Positions 23,181 to 32,752 of a stretch of 64,000 bases of DNA are shown here, piece after piece. Below the pieces are notes generated by a model, which was not told the origin of the DNA, ran no database searches, and saw only the letters and a program-made list of their open reading frames with translations. Both the position numbers and the translations under genes were made by a program. The DNA is taken from the NCBI GenBank assembly GCA_049115735.1, contig JAGDZP010000012.1, positions 310,001 to 374,000 on the forward strand. Reading direction: 5' to 3'. The DNA is from CAXBNB01 sp049115735. GTDB taxonomy: Bacteria > Bacteroidota > Bacteroidia > Cytophagales > Cyclobacteriaceae. The stretch's first letter is position 1, and every line of letters begins with the position of its first letter.

Positions 23181-24911
23181 TTGAGCAATTTTACCAAATT
23201 AGGACTTTCAGCATCGCTTGTTGAGGTGCTAGATGAACTTGGATTTGAAAATCCAACCCCAGTACAAGAAAAGGCAATTCCCCTATTATTAAGCGAAGAA
23301 CCCACAGATTTTATTGGACTAGCGCAAACTGGTACTGGAAAGACTGCTGCATTCGGGCTACCGCTTATAGATAGGATTGAGTCAGACTTTGGGGCCACTC
23401 AAGCCCTGATAATGGCGCCTACCCGCGAGCTTGCCCAACAAACGGCTCAGCAGTTGAAGGATTTTTCCAGGAAGCACAAAAAGTTGAAAGTAGAAGTTGT
23501 TTATGGCGGAGCAGCAATTACAAACCAGATTAAAGCCTTAAAGAAAAGTACTCAGATAATTGTTGCCACTCCAGGTAGATTGCTCGATCTAATAAAGAGA
23601 AGGGCTGTTAAGCTTGATGATGTTGAATATGTAGTATTAGATGAGGCAGATGAGATGCTCAATATGGGCTTCAAGGAGGATATCGATGAGATACTTTCGC
23701 ATACCCAAGTCGGAAGATCGGTATGGTTGTTTTCCGCTACTATGCCCAAAGAGATCAGAAGGATTGTCAATAAGTATATGGACGATCCCTTGGAAGTAGC
23801 TGTAAATACTGAAGAAAAAAGTAATAAAGACATATCGCATAAATATGTAATTACTAAGACGGCCAATAAAATACCTGCACTGAGAAGGTTTCTGGATATG
23901 CAACCTGATATGCGCGGAGTGATGTTTTGCAGAACAAAAAGGCATACGCAGGAGATAGCAGATGAGCTGGGTGAACTGGGCTATGGTGCGGAAGCGCTAC
24001 ATGGGGATTTGTCACAAGCGCAGAGAGACGCGGTAATGAAAAGGTTCAAGACGCGTTCCATGCAACTTTTAGTTGCTACCGATGTGGCAGCTCGTGGGAT
24101 TGATGTGAATGATCTCACGCATGTAATCCATCATACATTACCGGATCAATTAGAAAGTTATACACATAGAAGTGGACGTACTGGTAGGGCTGGTAAAAAA
24201 GGTATTTCCCTGGCATTTATAAACCCCAGGGAATCCAAGCGAATATCTGAGCTTGAGAAAAGGATTAAAGTGACTTTCGAGCAAATTGAGGTGCCTACTT
24301 TCGATTCGCTAAAGTCTACCAGGATAAACAACTGGGCCAACTTGATCATCAATACTGAGGTGGATAAGCAAGCTGAAGACATCTTGCAACACCTGCATGG
24401 ACAGTTTGCTCACTTGAGTAAGGAAGACCTGCTAAAGAGGTTGATTACAACCCAACTGGATCATTTGATTTTTCAAAATGGAGAGCAGGAAGACCTGAAC
24501 GAAACTCAAGGGAAGTCCAGGAATAGAGGGAGTGACGGATTTGTTCGCTACTTTGTCAATATCGGTTCGATGGATGGCGTGACAAAGGCGGATTTGTTGC
24601 ATTATCTGTCAGACATATCGGAAGTAGACAGAAAGGACTTTGGCACTATAGACCTTCAGAAGACCTGTTCTTTTTTTGAAGTGGCTGCAGGTAAGGATAA
24701 GGGTTTGCCTGAAAAGTTTGATGGCCTTGAAATCGAGGATAGAGACATTAGGGTCAATAAGGATAATGAGGGTCCAAAGTCTAAAGGTAAATCTTCTGGT
24801 AAAAAGAAATATGGCGGTGGCGGCCAAAGGTCTGGTCGCAGAGGTGGAGGAGGAAGATCAGGTGGAGGCGGTAGGTCTCGTTCCCGTTCCGGGGGTAGAA
24901 GAAGGTATTAG
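23181..24911 (+). CDS. DEAD-box RNA helicase with DbpA-like RNA-binding domain
   Basis: A 576-residue ATP-dependent RNA helicase, probably for ribosome assembly or cold adaptation. Motifs in order: Q motif (FENPTPVQEKAIP), I AQTGTGKT (48-55), Ia PTRELAQQ, TPGR, II DEAD, III SAT, VI HRSGRTGRAG. Residues about 455-520 resemble the DbpA/CsdA RRM-like domain (RYFVNIGSMDGVTKADLLHY). The last 50 residues are a Gly/Arg/Ser tail, often seen in RNA-binding helicases. TTG start at 23181. A TACCTTTG -7 box (23152-23159) lies just upstream. Confidence 0.93.
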   Translation: MSNFTKLGLSASLVEVLDELGFENPTPVQEKAIPLLLSEEPTDFIGLAQTGTGKTAAFGLPLIDRIESDFGATQALIMAPTRELAQQTAQQLKDFSRKHKKLKVEVVYGGAAITNQIKALKKSTQIIVATPGRLLDLIKRRAVKLDDVEYVVLDEADEMLNMGFKEDIDEILSHTQVGRSVWLFSATMPKEIRRIVNKYMDDPLEVAVNTEEKSNKDISHKYVITKTANKIPALRRFLDMQPDMRGVMFCRTKRHTQEIADELGELGYGAEALHGDLSQAQRDAVMKRFKTRSMQLLVATDVAARGIDVNDLTHVIHHTLPDQLESYTHRSGRTGRAGKKGISLAFINPRESKRISELEKRIKVTFEQIEVPTFDSLKSTRINNWANLIINTEVDKQAEDILQHLHGQFAHLSKEDLLKRLITTQLDHLIFQNGEQEDLNETQGKSRNRGSDGFVRYFVNIGSMDGVTKADLLHYLSDISEVDRKDFGTIDLQKTCSFFEVAAGKDKGLPEKFDGLEIEDRDIRVNKDNEGPKSKGKSSGKKKYGGGGQRSGRRGGGGRSGGGGRSRSRSGGRRRY

Positions 24912-24917
24912 GCTCTT

Positions 24918-25589
24918 CTACTGAATCAAAGCCGGCTCAGCATCAACTTTTCTTAGCAATTCTGTGATATTGCTCACCTGAAGTTTCTTCATGATATTGA
25001 AGCGGTGGGTTTCAATGGTCCTGACACTTTTACCAAGCATTTCAGCAATATCTTTATTGGTAACGCCCTTATAGACAAGCTGTAGAATTTCTTTTTCGCG
25101 TTTTGTAACACCATAATCCTGTTTGACTGTACTTTCAGAAGTAGGAGAAATACGCCCTTCTTTTATATTGAGATAATTGTTTACCAGGATGTTGGATATA
25201 TCTCCGCTGAAGTATTTGTGGCCATCTCGAATGGTGCTGATAGCCTTAATAAATTCCTGCTTATTGGTGTCCTTTAACAGATAACCTGAAGCACCGCTTT
25301 CTGCTGATTTGATGATATACTCCTCATCATCATGCATGGAGAGAATCAATACTTTAGTGTCCGGTGATATGACCCGCAGCTTTGCTGTTGCTTCAATGCC
25401 TGTCATGATAGGCATGCGTATATCTGTAATGAGAATTTCTGGATTATGTTCTTTTACTCTTTCTATGGCTTCCAGGCCATTCGATGCTTCACCCAATACT
25501 TCTATTTCCCCTTCACTTTCCAGAAGCGTCTTTATTCCATTTCTCACGATTTCGTGATCGTCAGCCAATACAACTTTTACGGGATCCAT
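24918..25589 (-). CDS. NarL/FixJ-type response regulator
   Basis: A 223-residue two-component regulator counted from ATG 25589 (a TTG at 25598 would overlap the kinase stop). The receiver is complete: acidic pair LADDHE, phospho-acceptor Asp56 (LITDIRMP), Ser in ILSMHD, Lys in GYLLKD. A LuxR helix-turn-helix follows (about 150-215, VTKREKEILQLVYKGVTNKD). It starts 5 bp after the kinase stop. Its neighbours are nitrite-assimilation genes, which suggests a NarL-like role. That is inference from position and from the kinase's sensor domain. Confidence 0.9.
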   Translation of the reverse strand: MDPVKVVLADDHEIVRNGIKTLLESEGEIEVLGEASNGLEAIERVKEHNPEILITDIRMPIMTGIEATAKLRVISPDTKVLILSMHDDEEYIIKSAESGASGYLLKDTNKQEFIKAISTIRDGHKYFSGDISNILVNNYLNIKEGRISPTSESTVKQDYGVTKREKEILQLVYKGVTNKDIAEMLGKSVRTIETHRFNIMKKLQVSNITELLRKVDAEPALIQ

Positions 25590-25594
25590 ATTTG

Positions 25595-27388
25595 TCAATT
25601 TAAGGGTAATGTAATTGTTATCTTAGTTCCTTCTCCAATAGCAGTTTCAATATCAAATTTTCCGTTAATAAATGCAGTCCTTTCTTTCATGTTGAATATG
25701 CCATGCCCTGATGCTCCAAAGTGACCCGACTTATTCAGTTTTTCATAGTCAAAACCCAAGCCATCATCCTCAACAATCACCATGAGGTTATTCATGGTGT
25801 GCTCAAAGCTAATGACAATTTTTTGAGCTTTGGCATACTTTATACCGTTATTAACAGCCTCCTGAACGATTCTGTAAAGATTAGTCTCAATGTTGTTATC
25901 CAGTCGATTGATGAATTTTGTTTTGTTTTCAAAAACTACCTCGGTGGAGGTTAGAGCAGTCACCTCAGAGCTGATTTTCTTCATTGCAGCTACAATACCA
26001 AAGTCACTCAGGCTGCTTGGTGTTAGGTTGAATGATACCCTTCTTACTTCTTTAAGAACTCCTTTCATCAGGTTCCTGGTTTCCGACATCTTCTTTTTCA
26101 TATGAGGAGAACTCGATGGCGTAATGCCTTCCAGATTTAGTTTTAAGGCTGTCAACATTTGACCTATGCCATCGTGGATTTCCTGGGCAATACGTTTTCT
26201 TTCTTCTTCCTGACCTTCCAGGATCAACACGGAGCGATATTGTTGCTCCTTAACTTTGTTTTCGATTTGCTCGCGGTTGATTTCTCTGGATCTTAATTTG
26301 GCTTCTTTAATGTCTGTTAGATCCCTACCCAAAACTACAATCTCTCCTTTGCTGGATTTTTCTCCTGAAACTGGAACGATGAATATTTCAAACCATAGTA
26401 TATCCCCCGAAGCGGAGTTGAGTTTTATTTCACCATTCCAGGTTTTACCTTGCGATACATCCTCCAATACACCACGGAGGAAGTCTTTGCTATACCCTTC
26501 TTTTCCAAGCCATTCTATGAAATTCGTTGGCATTTCATCTCGATTATATTCTAATAACTTCTGAAATTTTTCAGAAGTATGAGAAATGTTGCTGATGGCA
26601 TCCATTTTCATAAGAATGGATGGTTCCTCAGGTTCGAGATTGACCGCCTCCAAATCCTGATAGGATTTGCCAAGTTCCAGATATAGTTTATTGAGTTCTT
26701 GGGTCATGCGCTTAGCATCCTCAGCCGATTTGGTCATTGCTTCAAAGGTTGTAGCTATTTTTTTGGAAGTTGGAAGGAAGAAGAAAACAAACTCCAACAC
26801 TATGATCGATAGCGCAATTCCAAACAGTATGAATTCAATACGTTTAAGGTCGGCAACTTTGGACTTTGCTTCATTATCATATTGAAATACGATCGCGTCC
26901 ATACCAACCAGAAAGCTCTCTTCATGATCTAAGATGCCGGTGATATATTCGTTTAATTTGGATTGAGGTTCAGAGCCCTGTAGTTGTAGGGCCAATAAAG
27001 ATCTAGCATGGGAAACAATAGCGTCATAGTGTGGCTGAACGGCATTAAAAAGTTTTAATATTTCCTCAGAATTTTCTCCATTTAAGCCTAATTCTTCATT
27101 TCCGTTTAGTAATCCCGTGTGGGATGAAGTCCATAATGAAAGTGCGTTTGCAAGTGATTTGTGGTAATCATTGTTGGAGGGGTGATTATTGATTTCCAGT
27201 GCCAGCTTGCTGATCTTCTGGCTTAACATCCTTTGCCGTCCGGCAATATTGATGACACGACTATCGTGGGTTTGTTTGCCTATAAATTTTTGAATGTAGC
27301 CCTGGCTACCAATGATGCTGAGTGCAATACAAGAAAGCGCTATGATGTATAATAATCCAAGCTTTTTAAAAGAGTCTATTCTGAGCAA
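25595..27388 (-). CDS. Sensor histidine kinase, NarX-like periplasmic sensor plus PAS
   Basis: A 597-residue membrane kinase. Helix 1 spans about 10-30. The periplasmic domain opens with NIAGRQRMLSQ (48-58), the motif of PilJ/NarX-type sensors, where the equivalent P-box of NarX binds nitrate or nitrite. Helix 2 spans about 186-205, a PAS domain about 262-360 (ending LGRDLTDIKEAK), the HisKA_3 site His405 (AQEIHDGIGQ) and the ATPase domain about 500-597 (DDGLGFDYEKL, GHGIFNMKER). It would phosphorylate the regulator encoded 5 bp downstream. A minus-strand TAATTTTG box (27431-27424) lies upstream. Proximity to nirBD makes nitrate or nitrite the likely signal. Confidence 0.88.
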   Translation of the reverse strand: MLRIDSFKKLGLLYIIALSCIALSIIGSQGYIQKFIGKQTHDSRVINIAGRQRMLSQKISKLALEINNHPSNNDYHKSLANALSLWTSSHTGLLNGNEELGLNGENSEEILKLFNAVQPHYDAIVSHARSLLALQLQGSEPQSKLNEYITGILDHEESFLVGMDAIVFQYDNEAKSKVADLKRIEFILFGIALSIIVLEFVFFFLPTSKKIATTFEAMTKSAEDAKRMTQELNKLYLELGKSYQDLEAVNLEPEEPSILMKMDAISNISHTSEKFQKLLEYNRDEMPTNFIEWLGKEGYSKDFLRGVLEDVSQGKTWNGEIKLNSASGDILWFEIFIVPVSGEKSSKGEIVVLGRDLTDIKEAKLRSREINREQIENKVKEQQYRSVLILEGQEEERKRIAQEIHDGIGQMLTALKLNLEGITPSSSPHMKKKMSETRNLMKGVLKEVRRVSFNLTPSSLSDFGIVAAMKKISSEVTALTSTEVVFENKTKFINRLDNNIETNLYRIVQEAVNNGIKYAKAQKIVISFEHTMNNLMVIVEDDGLGFDYEKLNKSGHFGASGHGIFNMKERTAFINGKFDIETAIGEGTKITITLPLN

Positions 27389-27454
27389 TTTCTGAGAATG
27401 TTAAGTGTACCCAATAGTGGGCGCAAAATTAATGGCTATTGGCGAATAAACAGT

Positions 27455-27832
27455 TTATTCTGCAAAACCAACGTAAACAATGCCTTCTTCAACCTTTACA
27501 GGGTAAGTAGCCAGATCGCACTCAGTACCGTTAAGGTTTTTTCCCGACTCGAGCGAAAAAGTTTTTTTGTGAAATGGGCAGGCCACTTTTGGTTCTTCAC
27601 CTTGCGAACCGATCATTCCCCTGGATAAAATCATTTGCTTTTTATGTGGGCAAAGGTTCTGTGTCGCATACCATTCACCTTTTCTGCTGAAATTGAATAC
27701 AGCTACCTGCAGGCCTTTGTAAATAATGCATGCCCCTCCGTTGGTTGGGAAAGCTGAAGCTTCAGCTGCCCTAAACCAAACAGATACTTCCTCTTCTTTT
27801 ACTGTTTTATATTCAGATAATGTCTCGGTCAT
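27455..27832 (-). CDS. nirD: Nitrite reductase (NADH) small subunit, NirD
   Basis: A 125-residue Rieske-fold subunit of assimilatory nitrite reductase. Unlike many NirD proteins, it keeps a Rieske-like ligand set: CPH (NLCPHKKQM) and CPFH (ACPFHKKTF). It may therefore bind a [2Fe-2S] cluster. It lies 17 bp downstream of nirB and belongs to its operon. With NirB it reduces nitrite to ammonium in the cytoplasm using NADH. Confidence 0.9.
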   Translation of the reverse strand: MTETLSEYKTVKEEEVSVWFRAAEASAFPTNGGACIIYKGLQVAVFNFSRKGEWYATQNLCPHKKQMILSRGMIGSQGEEPKVACPFHKKTFSLESGKNLNGTECDLATYPVKVEEGIVYVGFAE

Positions 27833-27849
27833 TTTGTTCTAGTTTAATA

Positions 27850-30354
27850 TTATGAGTTAACAGTTTCCCAGTTCGTTGGGACGATTTGTCCACGCATATC
27901 TCCAAATTTCAGGTTAGAATCAGTTTCGTCGGAATTGATGAAATGCCTGAATTTAGCTCTGAGTTCGGGATTGTTCACAACCTCTTTCCACTCACATTTG
28001 TAAGTTTCAACCATAAACTCCATTTCTTTTTCCAGTTGCTCACCTATACCCAACGAGTCGTTCACCACCACGTCAATGAGGTAATCAATGCCGCCTTCCA
28101 TTTTATTTAGCCAGGTAGCTGTTCTGTTCAATGGTTCTGCGGTTTTTAGGTAAAACATGAGAAACCTATCCAGATACTTTACACATGTTTCTTTGTCTAC
28201 ATCACCAGCTAGCAAAAGGGCATGTTTGGGGTTTGCACCGCCATTACCACATACGTATAAGTTCCATCCAGCTTCAGTGGCAATAATTCCAAAGTCCTTG
28301 CTTTGAGCCTCTGCACATTCTCTTCTACAGCCGGATACTCCACCTTTTAGTTTGTGTGGGGATCTTAGACCTCTATATCGTTCTTCTACTTCTATGGCAA
28401 AAGAAACCGAATCGTGAAGGCCGTAGCGACACCAGGTTGATCCAACGCAGCTCTTTACAGTTCTCAAGGATTTGCCATAAGCATGGCCACTTTCAAAACC
28501 AGCATTGATTAGTTCTTCCCATATATCCGGCAGTTGATCAACTCTCGCACCGAACAGGTCAATTCGCTGACCTCCGGTAATTTTTGTGTAGAGATTGTAT
28601 TTCTTAGCAACTTCTCCAATAGTAATTAATTTATCAGGGGTGATTTCTCCACCCGGAATTCTTGGTACTACGGAGTAGGTTCCACCTTTTTGAATATTTG
28701 CCAAAAAGCGATCATTGGTATCCTGGATGGTGTCCTGTTTTAGAATCATGTCATTCCAGATGCTTGCAAAAAGCGAAGCAGCTGCTGGCTTACAGGTTTC
28801 ACAGCCATCACCTTTTCCGTATTTATCGAGGAGTTCGTCATAAGCCTTGATGCCTTCAACTTTTATGATGTCAAATAGCTCCTGTCGGGAATAGTCGAAA
28901 TGCTCGCACAGCACTTTTTTGACCGTTTTTCCCATGGATTTCAACTTGGCGTTGAAAATGTCTGTTACCATCGGAGTACATGCTCCACAGCCAGTTCCGG
29001 CCTTGGTACATTTCTTTACCTGATCAATATTTTCAAACCCATGCTCTTCTGTAGCCGAGCAGATATCACCTTTTGATACATCCTCACAAGAACAAACCTG
29101 GGCAGTGTCGGGTAAAGCATCTATTCCCCATCCGCCTGACTCACCTCCCCGTGCACCAAGGATTAGGTCTTCAGGGTTAGGAGGGAGGGGCATTTCATTC
29201 TGAACCATCTGCAACAAGATGTTGAATGCTTCAGCGTCTCCAACCAATATACCACCTAGCAGTCTTTTTCCATCTTCGGAAATGTTGATACGCTTGTATA
29301 TACCACCAACCTTATCTTCAAATATTATTGGCTTGTATGCTTCGTTTTCACCAAAAGGATCACCGAAACTTGCCACGTCCACACCAATTAGCTTCAGCTT
29401 GGTCGACATATCATATTCAGTAAACTCTTTTTCTTTTCCTTTGGTCAGTTGCTCTACAACCACATCTGCCATTTCGTATCCGGGCGCAACTAAACCGTAA
29501 ATCATGCCTTTGTGAAGGGCCGCTTCACCTATGGCAAAAATTTCAGGGTCATTTGTCCTGAGTAGATCATCTACAATAAAACCTCCTCTTGGGCCTGTCT
29601 CCAAACCGCAAGATGCAGCCAATTCATCTCTTGACTTAATACCACAAGATATGACTAGCATGTCAACATTCAGGTTGGTGCCATCGGTGAATTCCAGCCC
29701 GGTCATTTTTCCCTCACCGACTATGTTTTTGGTATTCTTGTTTAGGTATAAATTGATACCCAAGGACTCCAGTTTGTTTTTCAACACTTCTGAACCTGTG
29801 TCATCGAGCTGTCTCGGCATCAAACGAGGTGCAAATTCGATTACATGGGTTTCAAGGTTCATGTCCAGCATGGCCTTGCCTGCTTCCAATCCTAGAAGAC
29901 CACCACCAAGTACTGCAGCACTCTTGGCTTTTTTACCATATTCGATAATGGCATCCAGATCTTCGATAGTTCTGTACACAAACACACCCTGTTTCTCTAC
30001 ACCTTCTATCGGAGGTACGAAAGCACTCGATCCGGTGGCGAGAATGAGTTTGTCATAAGACTCTTCTCTTCCTTTGTAGCTTTTCACCTTTTTCTCGGCT
30101 CGGTTAATCTCAACAATCAACTCACCGGTAATCAGGTCAATTTCATTTTCCTCATACCACGAGCGTGGTGCCATTGACAGGTTCTCCGAAGATTGATCAG
30201 AAAAATATTCACTCAAGTGTACCCTGTCGTATGCCGGGATGGGCTCCTCACCAAATACTACAATTGAAAAATCTTTAGCGGTGGTTTTGGCTCTAAGTTT
30301 TTCGCAAAACTTATAACCTACCATTCCGTTTCCTATGACTACTATTTTTTCCAT
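27850..30354 (-). CDS. nirB: Nitrite reductase (NADH) large subunit, NirB
   Basis: An 834-residue sirohaem enzyme that reduces nitrite to ammonium with six electrons. The N-terminal FAD/NAD(P)H domain begins IGNGMVGYKF, with a second nucleotide motif VLGGGLLGLEAG near residue 148. A BFD-type [2Fe-2S] region follows (CSCEDVSKGDIC, CGACTP). The C-terminal sirohaem/[4Fe-4S] domain has the ligand cysteines in SCVGSTWC and GCRRECAEAQ. Length and domain order are standard. The gene is divergent from cobA, which makes the sirohaem precursor, across a promoter region with repeated TACGTA motifs. Confidence 0.95.
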   Translation of the reverse strand: MEKIVVIGNGMVGYKFCEKLRAKTTAKDFSIVVFGEEPIPAYDRVHLSEYFSDQSSENLSMAPRSWYEENEIDLITGELIVEINRAEKKVKSYKGREESYDKLILATGSSAFVPPIEGVEKQGVFVYRTIEDLDAIIEYGKKAKSAAVLGGGLLGLEAGKAMLDMNLETHVIEFAPRLMPRQLDDTGSEVLKNKLESLGINLYLNKNTKNIVGEGKMTGLEFTDGTNLNVDMLVISCGIKSRDELAASCGLETGPRGGFIVDDLLRTNDPEIFAIGEAALHKGMIYGLVAPGYEMADVVVEQLTKGKEKEFTEYDMSTKLKLIGVDVASFGDPFGENEAYKPIIFEDKVGGIYKRINISEDGKRLLGGILVGDAEAFNILLQMVQNEMPLPPNPEDLILGARGGESGGWGIDALPDTAQVCSCEDVSKGDICSATEEHGFENIDQVKKCTKAGTGCGACTPMVTDIFNAKLKSMGKTVKKVLCEHFDYSRQELFDIIKVEGIKAYDELLDKYGKGDGCETCKPAAASLFASIWNDMILKQDTIQDTNDRFLANIQKGGTYSVVPRIPGGEITPDKLITIGEVAKKYNLYTKITGGQRIDLFGARVDQLPDIWEELINAGFESGHAYGKSLRTVKSCVGSTWCRYGLHDSVSFAIEVEERYRGLRSPHKLKGGVSGCRRECAEAQSKDFGIIATEAGWNLYVCGNGGANPKHALLLAGDVDKETCVKYLDRFLMFYLKTAEPLNRTATWLNKMEGGIDYLIDVVVNDSLGIGEQLEKEMEFMVETYKCEWKEVVNNPELRAKFRHFINSDETDSNLKFGDMRGQIVPTNWETVNS

Positions 30355-30365
30355 GCGTTTCTAAT

Positions 30366-30476
30366 AAATACGTAAAAATACGTAGTAATTTATTGAATAC
30401 AAGTATTGAGTACGTATTATTCTAAAAAACATGCTGTTTTTACGTAATTATCATATTTAAGTACTTAGTTTTGTAA
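30366..30476. promoter_or_regulatory. Divergent nirB/cobA control region with four TACGTA motifs
   Basis: TACGTA occurs at 30369, 30379, 30411 and 30441, with spacings of 10, 32 and 30 bp, close to whole helical turns. A related palindrome AATAC-AA-GTATT lies at 30396-30407. A -7 box TAGTTTTG (30466-30473) serves cobA, and the last TACGTA sits at the position expected for its -33 element. The pattern suggests a dimeric activator shared by both operons. Confidence 0.6.
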
Positions 30477-30477
30477 A

Positions 30478-31239
30478 ATGAATAATTCTAAGCTCATCCT
30501 AGTTGGTGCTGGTCCCGGGGATGCAGAACTAATCACCTTAAAGGGGATAAAAGCGCTTGAAAAAGCGGATGTGGTGCTCTATGATGCACTAGCTAATGAG
30601 GAACTGCTGAAGTTCTGCAGATCTGAGGCAGAGTTGGTTTATGTTGGGAAAAGAGCAGGCATGCACTACTACCAGCAACATGTGATCAACCAAATGATTG
30701 TGAAGTATGGTCAGGAGCATTCTACAGTGGTTAGACTAAAGGGTGGTGATCCATTCGTCTTTGGCCGTGGACATGAAGAAAAGGTATTTGCGGAAAAGCA
30801 CGGAATGGTAGTGGAGATTGTTCCAGGAATCAGTAGTTCAATTGCTGTGCCTGCAATTCACAATATTCCCATTACTAAAAGAGGTGTGAATGACAGTTTC
30901 TGGGTGATCACCGGTACCACCAAGGAGGAAGATCTTTCAAAAGATATGCGACTTGCCGCTCAGTCGTCTGCAACTGTGGTTATTCTGATGGGGATGAAAA
31001 AGTTACCGGCCATTGTGGAATTGTTTAAAGAGCATCGTGGTGCTAAGGAGCCAATAGCTGTGATCATGAATGGTACTTGTGAAAACGAAAAGAGTGGAAT
31101 TGGTAAGCTGTCCTCTATTGAAGGCATTGTTCAAAAAGAAGGCCTGGCCTCTCCATCTATTATAGTGATTGGTGAAGTTGTGAAGTATGGCAGCAAAAGT
31201 TTGAATGAAATTTCAAATGAGTTTAGTTTGTCAATATGA
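30478..31239 (+). CDS. cobA: Uroporphyrinogen-III C-methyltransferase
   Basis: A 253-residue SAM-dependent methyltransferase that makes precorrin-2, the first step to sirohaem needed by NirB. Family marks: LVGAGPGDAELITLKG at the start (SAM-binding), VLYDALAN, VYVGKRAG, RLKGGDPFVFGRG (about 85-98), VVPGISS-type EIVPGISSSIAVPA and the later MGMKKLPAIV. It is a stand-alone methyltransferase without a CysG oxidase/chelatase part, and no met8-like gene lies in the window. Its stop overlaps the start of the DUF4202 gene by 4 bp (ATGA). Confidence 0.94.
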   Translation: MNNSKLILVGAGPGDAELITLKGIKALEKADVVLYDALANEELLKFCRSEAELVYVGKRAGMHYYQQHVINQMIVKYGQEHSTVVRLKGGDPFVFGRGHEEKVFAEKHGMVVEIVPGISSSIAVPAIHNIPITKRGVNDSFWVITGTTKEEDLSKDMRLAAQSSATVVILMGMKKLPAIVELFKEHRGAKEPIAVIMNGTCENEKSGIGKLSSIEGIVQKEGLASPSIIVIGEVVKYGSKSLNEISNEFSLSI

Positions 31240-31820
31240 CTTTTGAAAAATTAACAAGAATACTTTCCCGGATTGATGAGATTAACACTCAGGACCCCAA
31301 CCTGGAAACCTACGAGGGAAAATCTTACCCCAAAGAAATACTTTACAGTCAGCGAATGACGGAAATGCTTCATGAGTTTGTGGCATATCCTTCTGGAGCA
31401 TTGCAGATTGCTGCCAGGGGGCAGCATATACAACGTTGGGCGATCCCAAGGTCAGACTATCCTATGGACAGAAAAGGCTACATGAAATGGCGCACCGTCC
31501 TGAAGGCCTATCATTCTGAATTGTTGGGTGAAATCATGGAAAATGAAGAAGTCGGGGAGGAACTGATTGATCATGTCAAGACCTTGATATCTAAACGAAA
31601 GCTAAAGACAGATCCAGAATCAAAAACTTTGGAGGATGTAGTTTGTCTAGTTTTCTTGAAATATTACTTTGTTGAGTTTGCAGCCAAGCATCCCAAAGAG
31701 AAGGTGATAGATATTGTGCAAAAAACCTGGGCGAAAATGACTGAAGAAGGGCATACTGCAGCACTTAGGCTGCCATTTGGCGAGAAAGAGCTTACCCTCG
31801 TTAAGGAAGCCTTGGCCTAG
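31236..31820 (+). CDS. DUF4202 family protein
   Basis: A 194-residue soluble helical protein of the DUF4202 type. The characteristic central stretch is visible: ARGQHIQRWAIPRSDYPMDR followed by KGYMKWRTVLKAYHSE (about 63-98), with conserved His and Arg residues that could form an active or metal site. It overlaps cobA by 4 bp, so it is translated with a sirohaem enzyme and sits divergently from nirBD. The family's biochemistry is not known to me. The position argues for a role in nitrite assimilation or tetrapyrrole supply. Confidence 0.82.
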   Translation: MTFEKLTRILSRIDEINTQDPNLETYEGKSYPKEILYSQRMTEMLHEFVAYPSGALQIAARGQHIQRWAIPRSDYPMDRKGYMKWRTVLKAYHSELLGEIMENEEVGEELIDHVKTLISKRKLKTDPESKTLEDVVCLVFLKYYFVEFAAKHPKEKVIDIVQKTWAKMTEEGHTAALRLPFGEKELTLVKEALA

Positions 31821-32650
31821 CTTTTCACCTCTTCGACTATGGTCAGTGGTACATAGTTGTCATCATTCTTGATAAGGATGCTACTTCCGTCGATGGTTAT
31901 CTTACTCCCAACCGGATATTTGCTAAAATCTTCTTTAGTGACCTGAATCAAGATGTTCTTTACATGGAAATAAAAGATTTCATCGAGAGGAACTTTGGGG
32001 CTGCCAAACATTTTGATTTCCCTGGGACTATACGAAAGCAGCGGCACGTTGCTTTGTACTTTATGCTTGATGTGAAAGATAAGTTCCTCTTGTTGGTCTA
32101 GCTGGTCGAAGTTGAGGGGGGCTGTGAGTTTTTTCGATTCCATGTTGAAGCCATTGGCATCTGTGGAAACTTCAATTTTCTGTCTTGGTGTGAAGCTCAA
32201 ATAAGCCGCATCTCCCAAATTAAATTTTCTGTGATACTTATCCCGACCTTGCTTGATATAGCCGCTCGTTGAATCGAAATCAAAGAGAGATTTTCCAATG
32301 TATAGAGTCGTTACCGATTTAGCTTCATAACTGTAGCTTCTGTGCCCACTTCGTTTGAAAGTAACATTTTCTACAATGTCCGTGATGAATCCTCTGTTCA
32401 CTTTTCTAATCCCGGATCTCAAGCGACTTCTATAGGAATTGATCCAGGTAAAGATGATAAGTGCTGCAATGCCTTCAATAACAAGAGCTACCCAGTTTAA
32501 GTAATACAAGTAAGTGAAGGCAATGACCACTAACATGAAAACAAACCAAATTATATTCCTTTTGACACCTCTCTGAAGGTTCTCTGTTTCTTCACGGGTT
32601 AATGGTCTGTCGAATTGCTCAACCTGGGAATGCTGGCTCAAGTCATCCAT
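31817..32650 (-). CDS. Membrane protein of unknown function
   Basis: A 277-residue protein with two adjacent helices (about 32-50 and 54-72) after a polar, acidic N-terminus. A large, mostly beta-strand domain follows (about 80-277), with no signal peptide and no cysteine pattern. I cannot name a family. Topology puts the soluble part on one face of the inner membrane. It converges on the DUF4202 gene with a 4-bp overlap, which implies compact packing but no functional link. Confidence 0.6.
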   Translation of the reverse strand: MDDLSQHSQVEQFDRPLTREETENLQRGVKRNIIWFVFMLVVIAFTYLYYLNWVALVIEGIAALIIFTWINSYRSRLRSGIRKVNRGFITDIVENVTFKRSGHRSYSYEAKSVTTLYIGKSLFDFDSTSGYIKQGRDKYHRKFNLGDAAYLSFTPRQKIEVSTDANGFNMESKKLTAPLNFDQLDQQEELIFHIKHKVQSNVPLLSYSPREIKMFGSPKVPLDEIFYFHVKNILIQVTKEDFSKYPVGSKITIDGSSILIKNDDNYVPLTIVEEVKS

Positions 32651-32752
32651 GCTAGTATTTTTTTGGAGTATAATTATAGCAAATATTGGAGAATTGAAAT
32701 GATAAATTTTTCAGGTTACATTCTTTTAGCTTCAAATATATAATTTTGAAAT

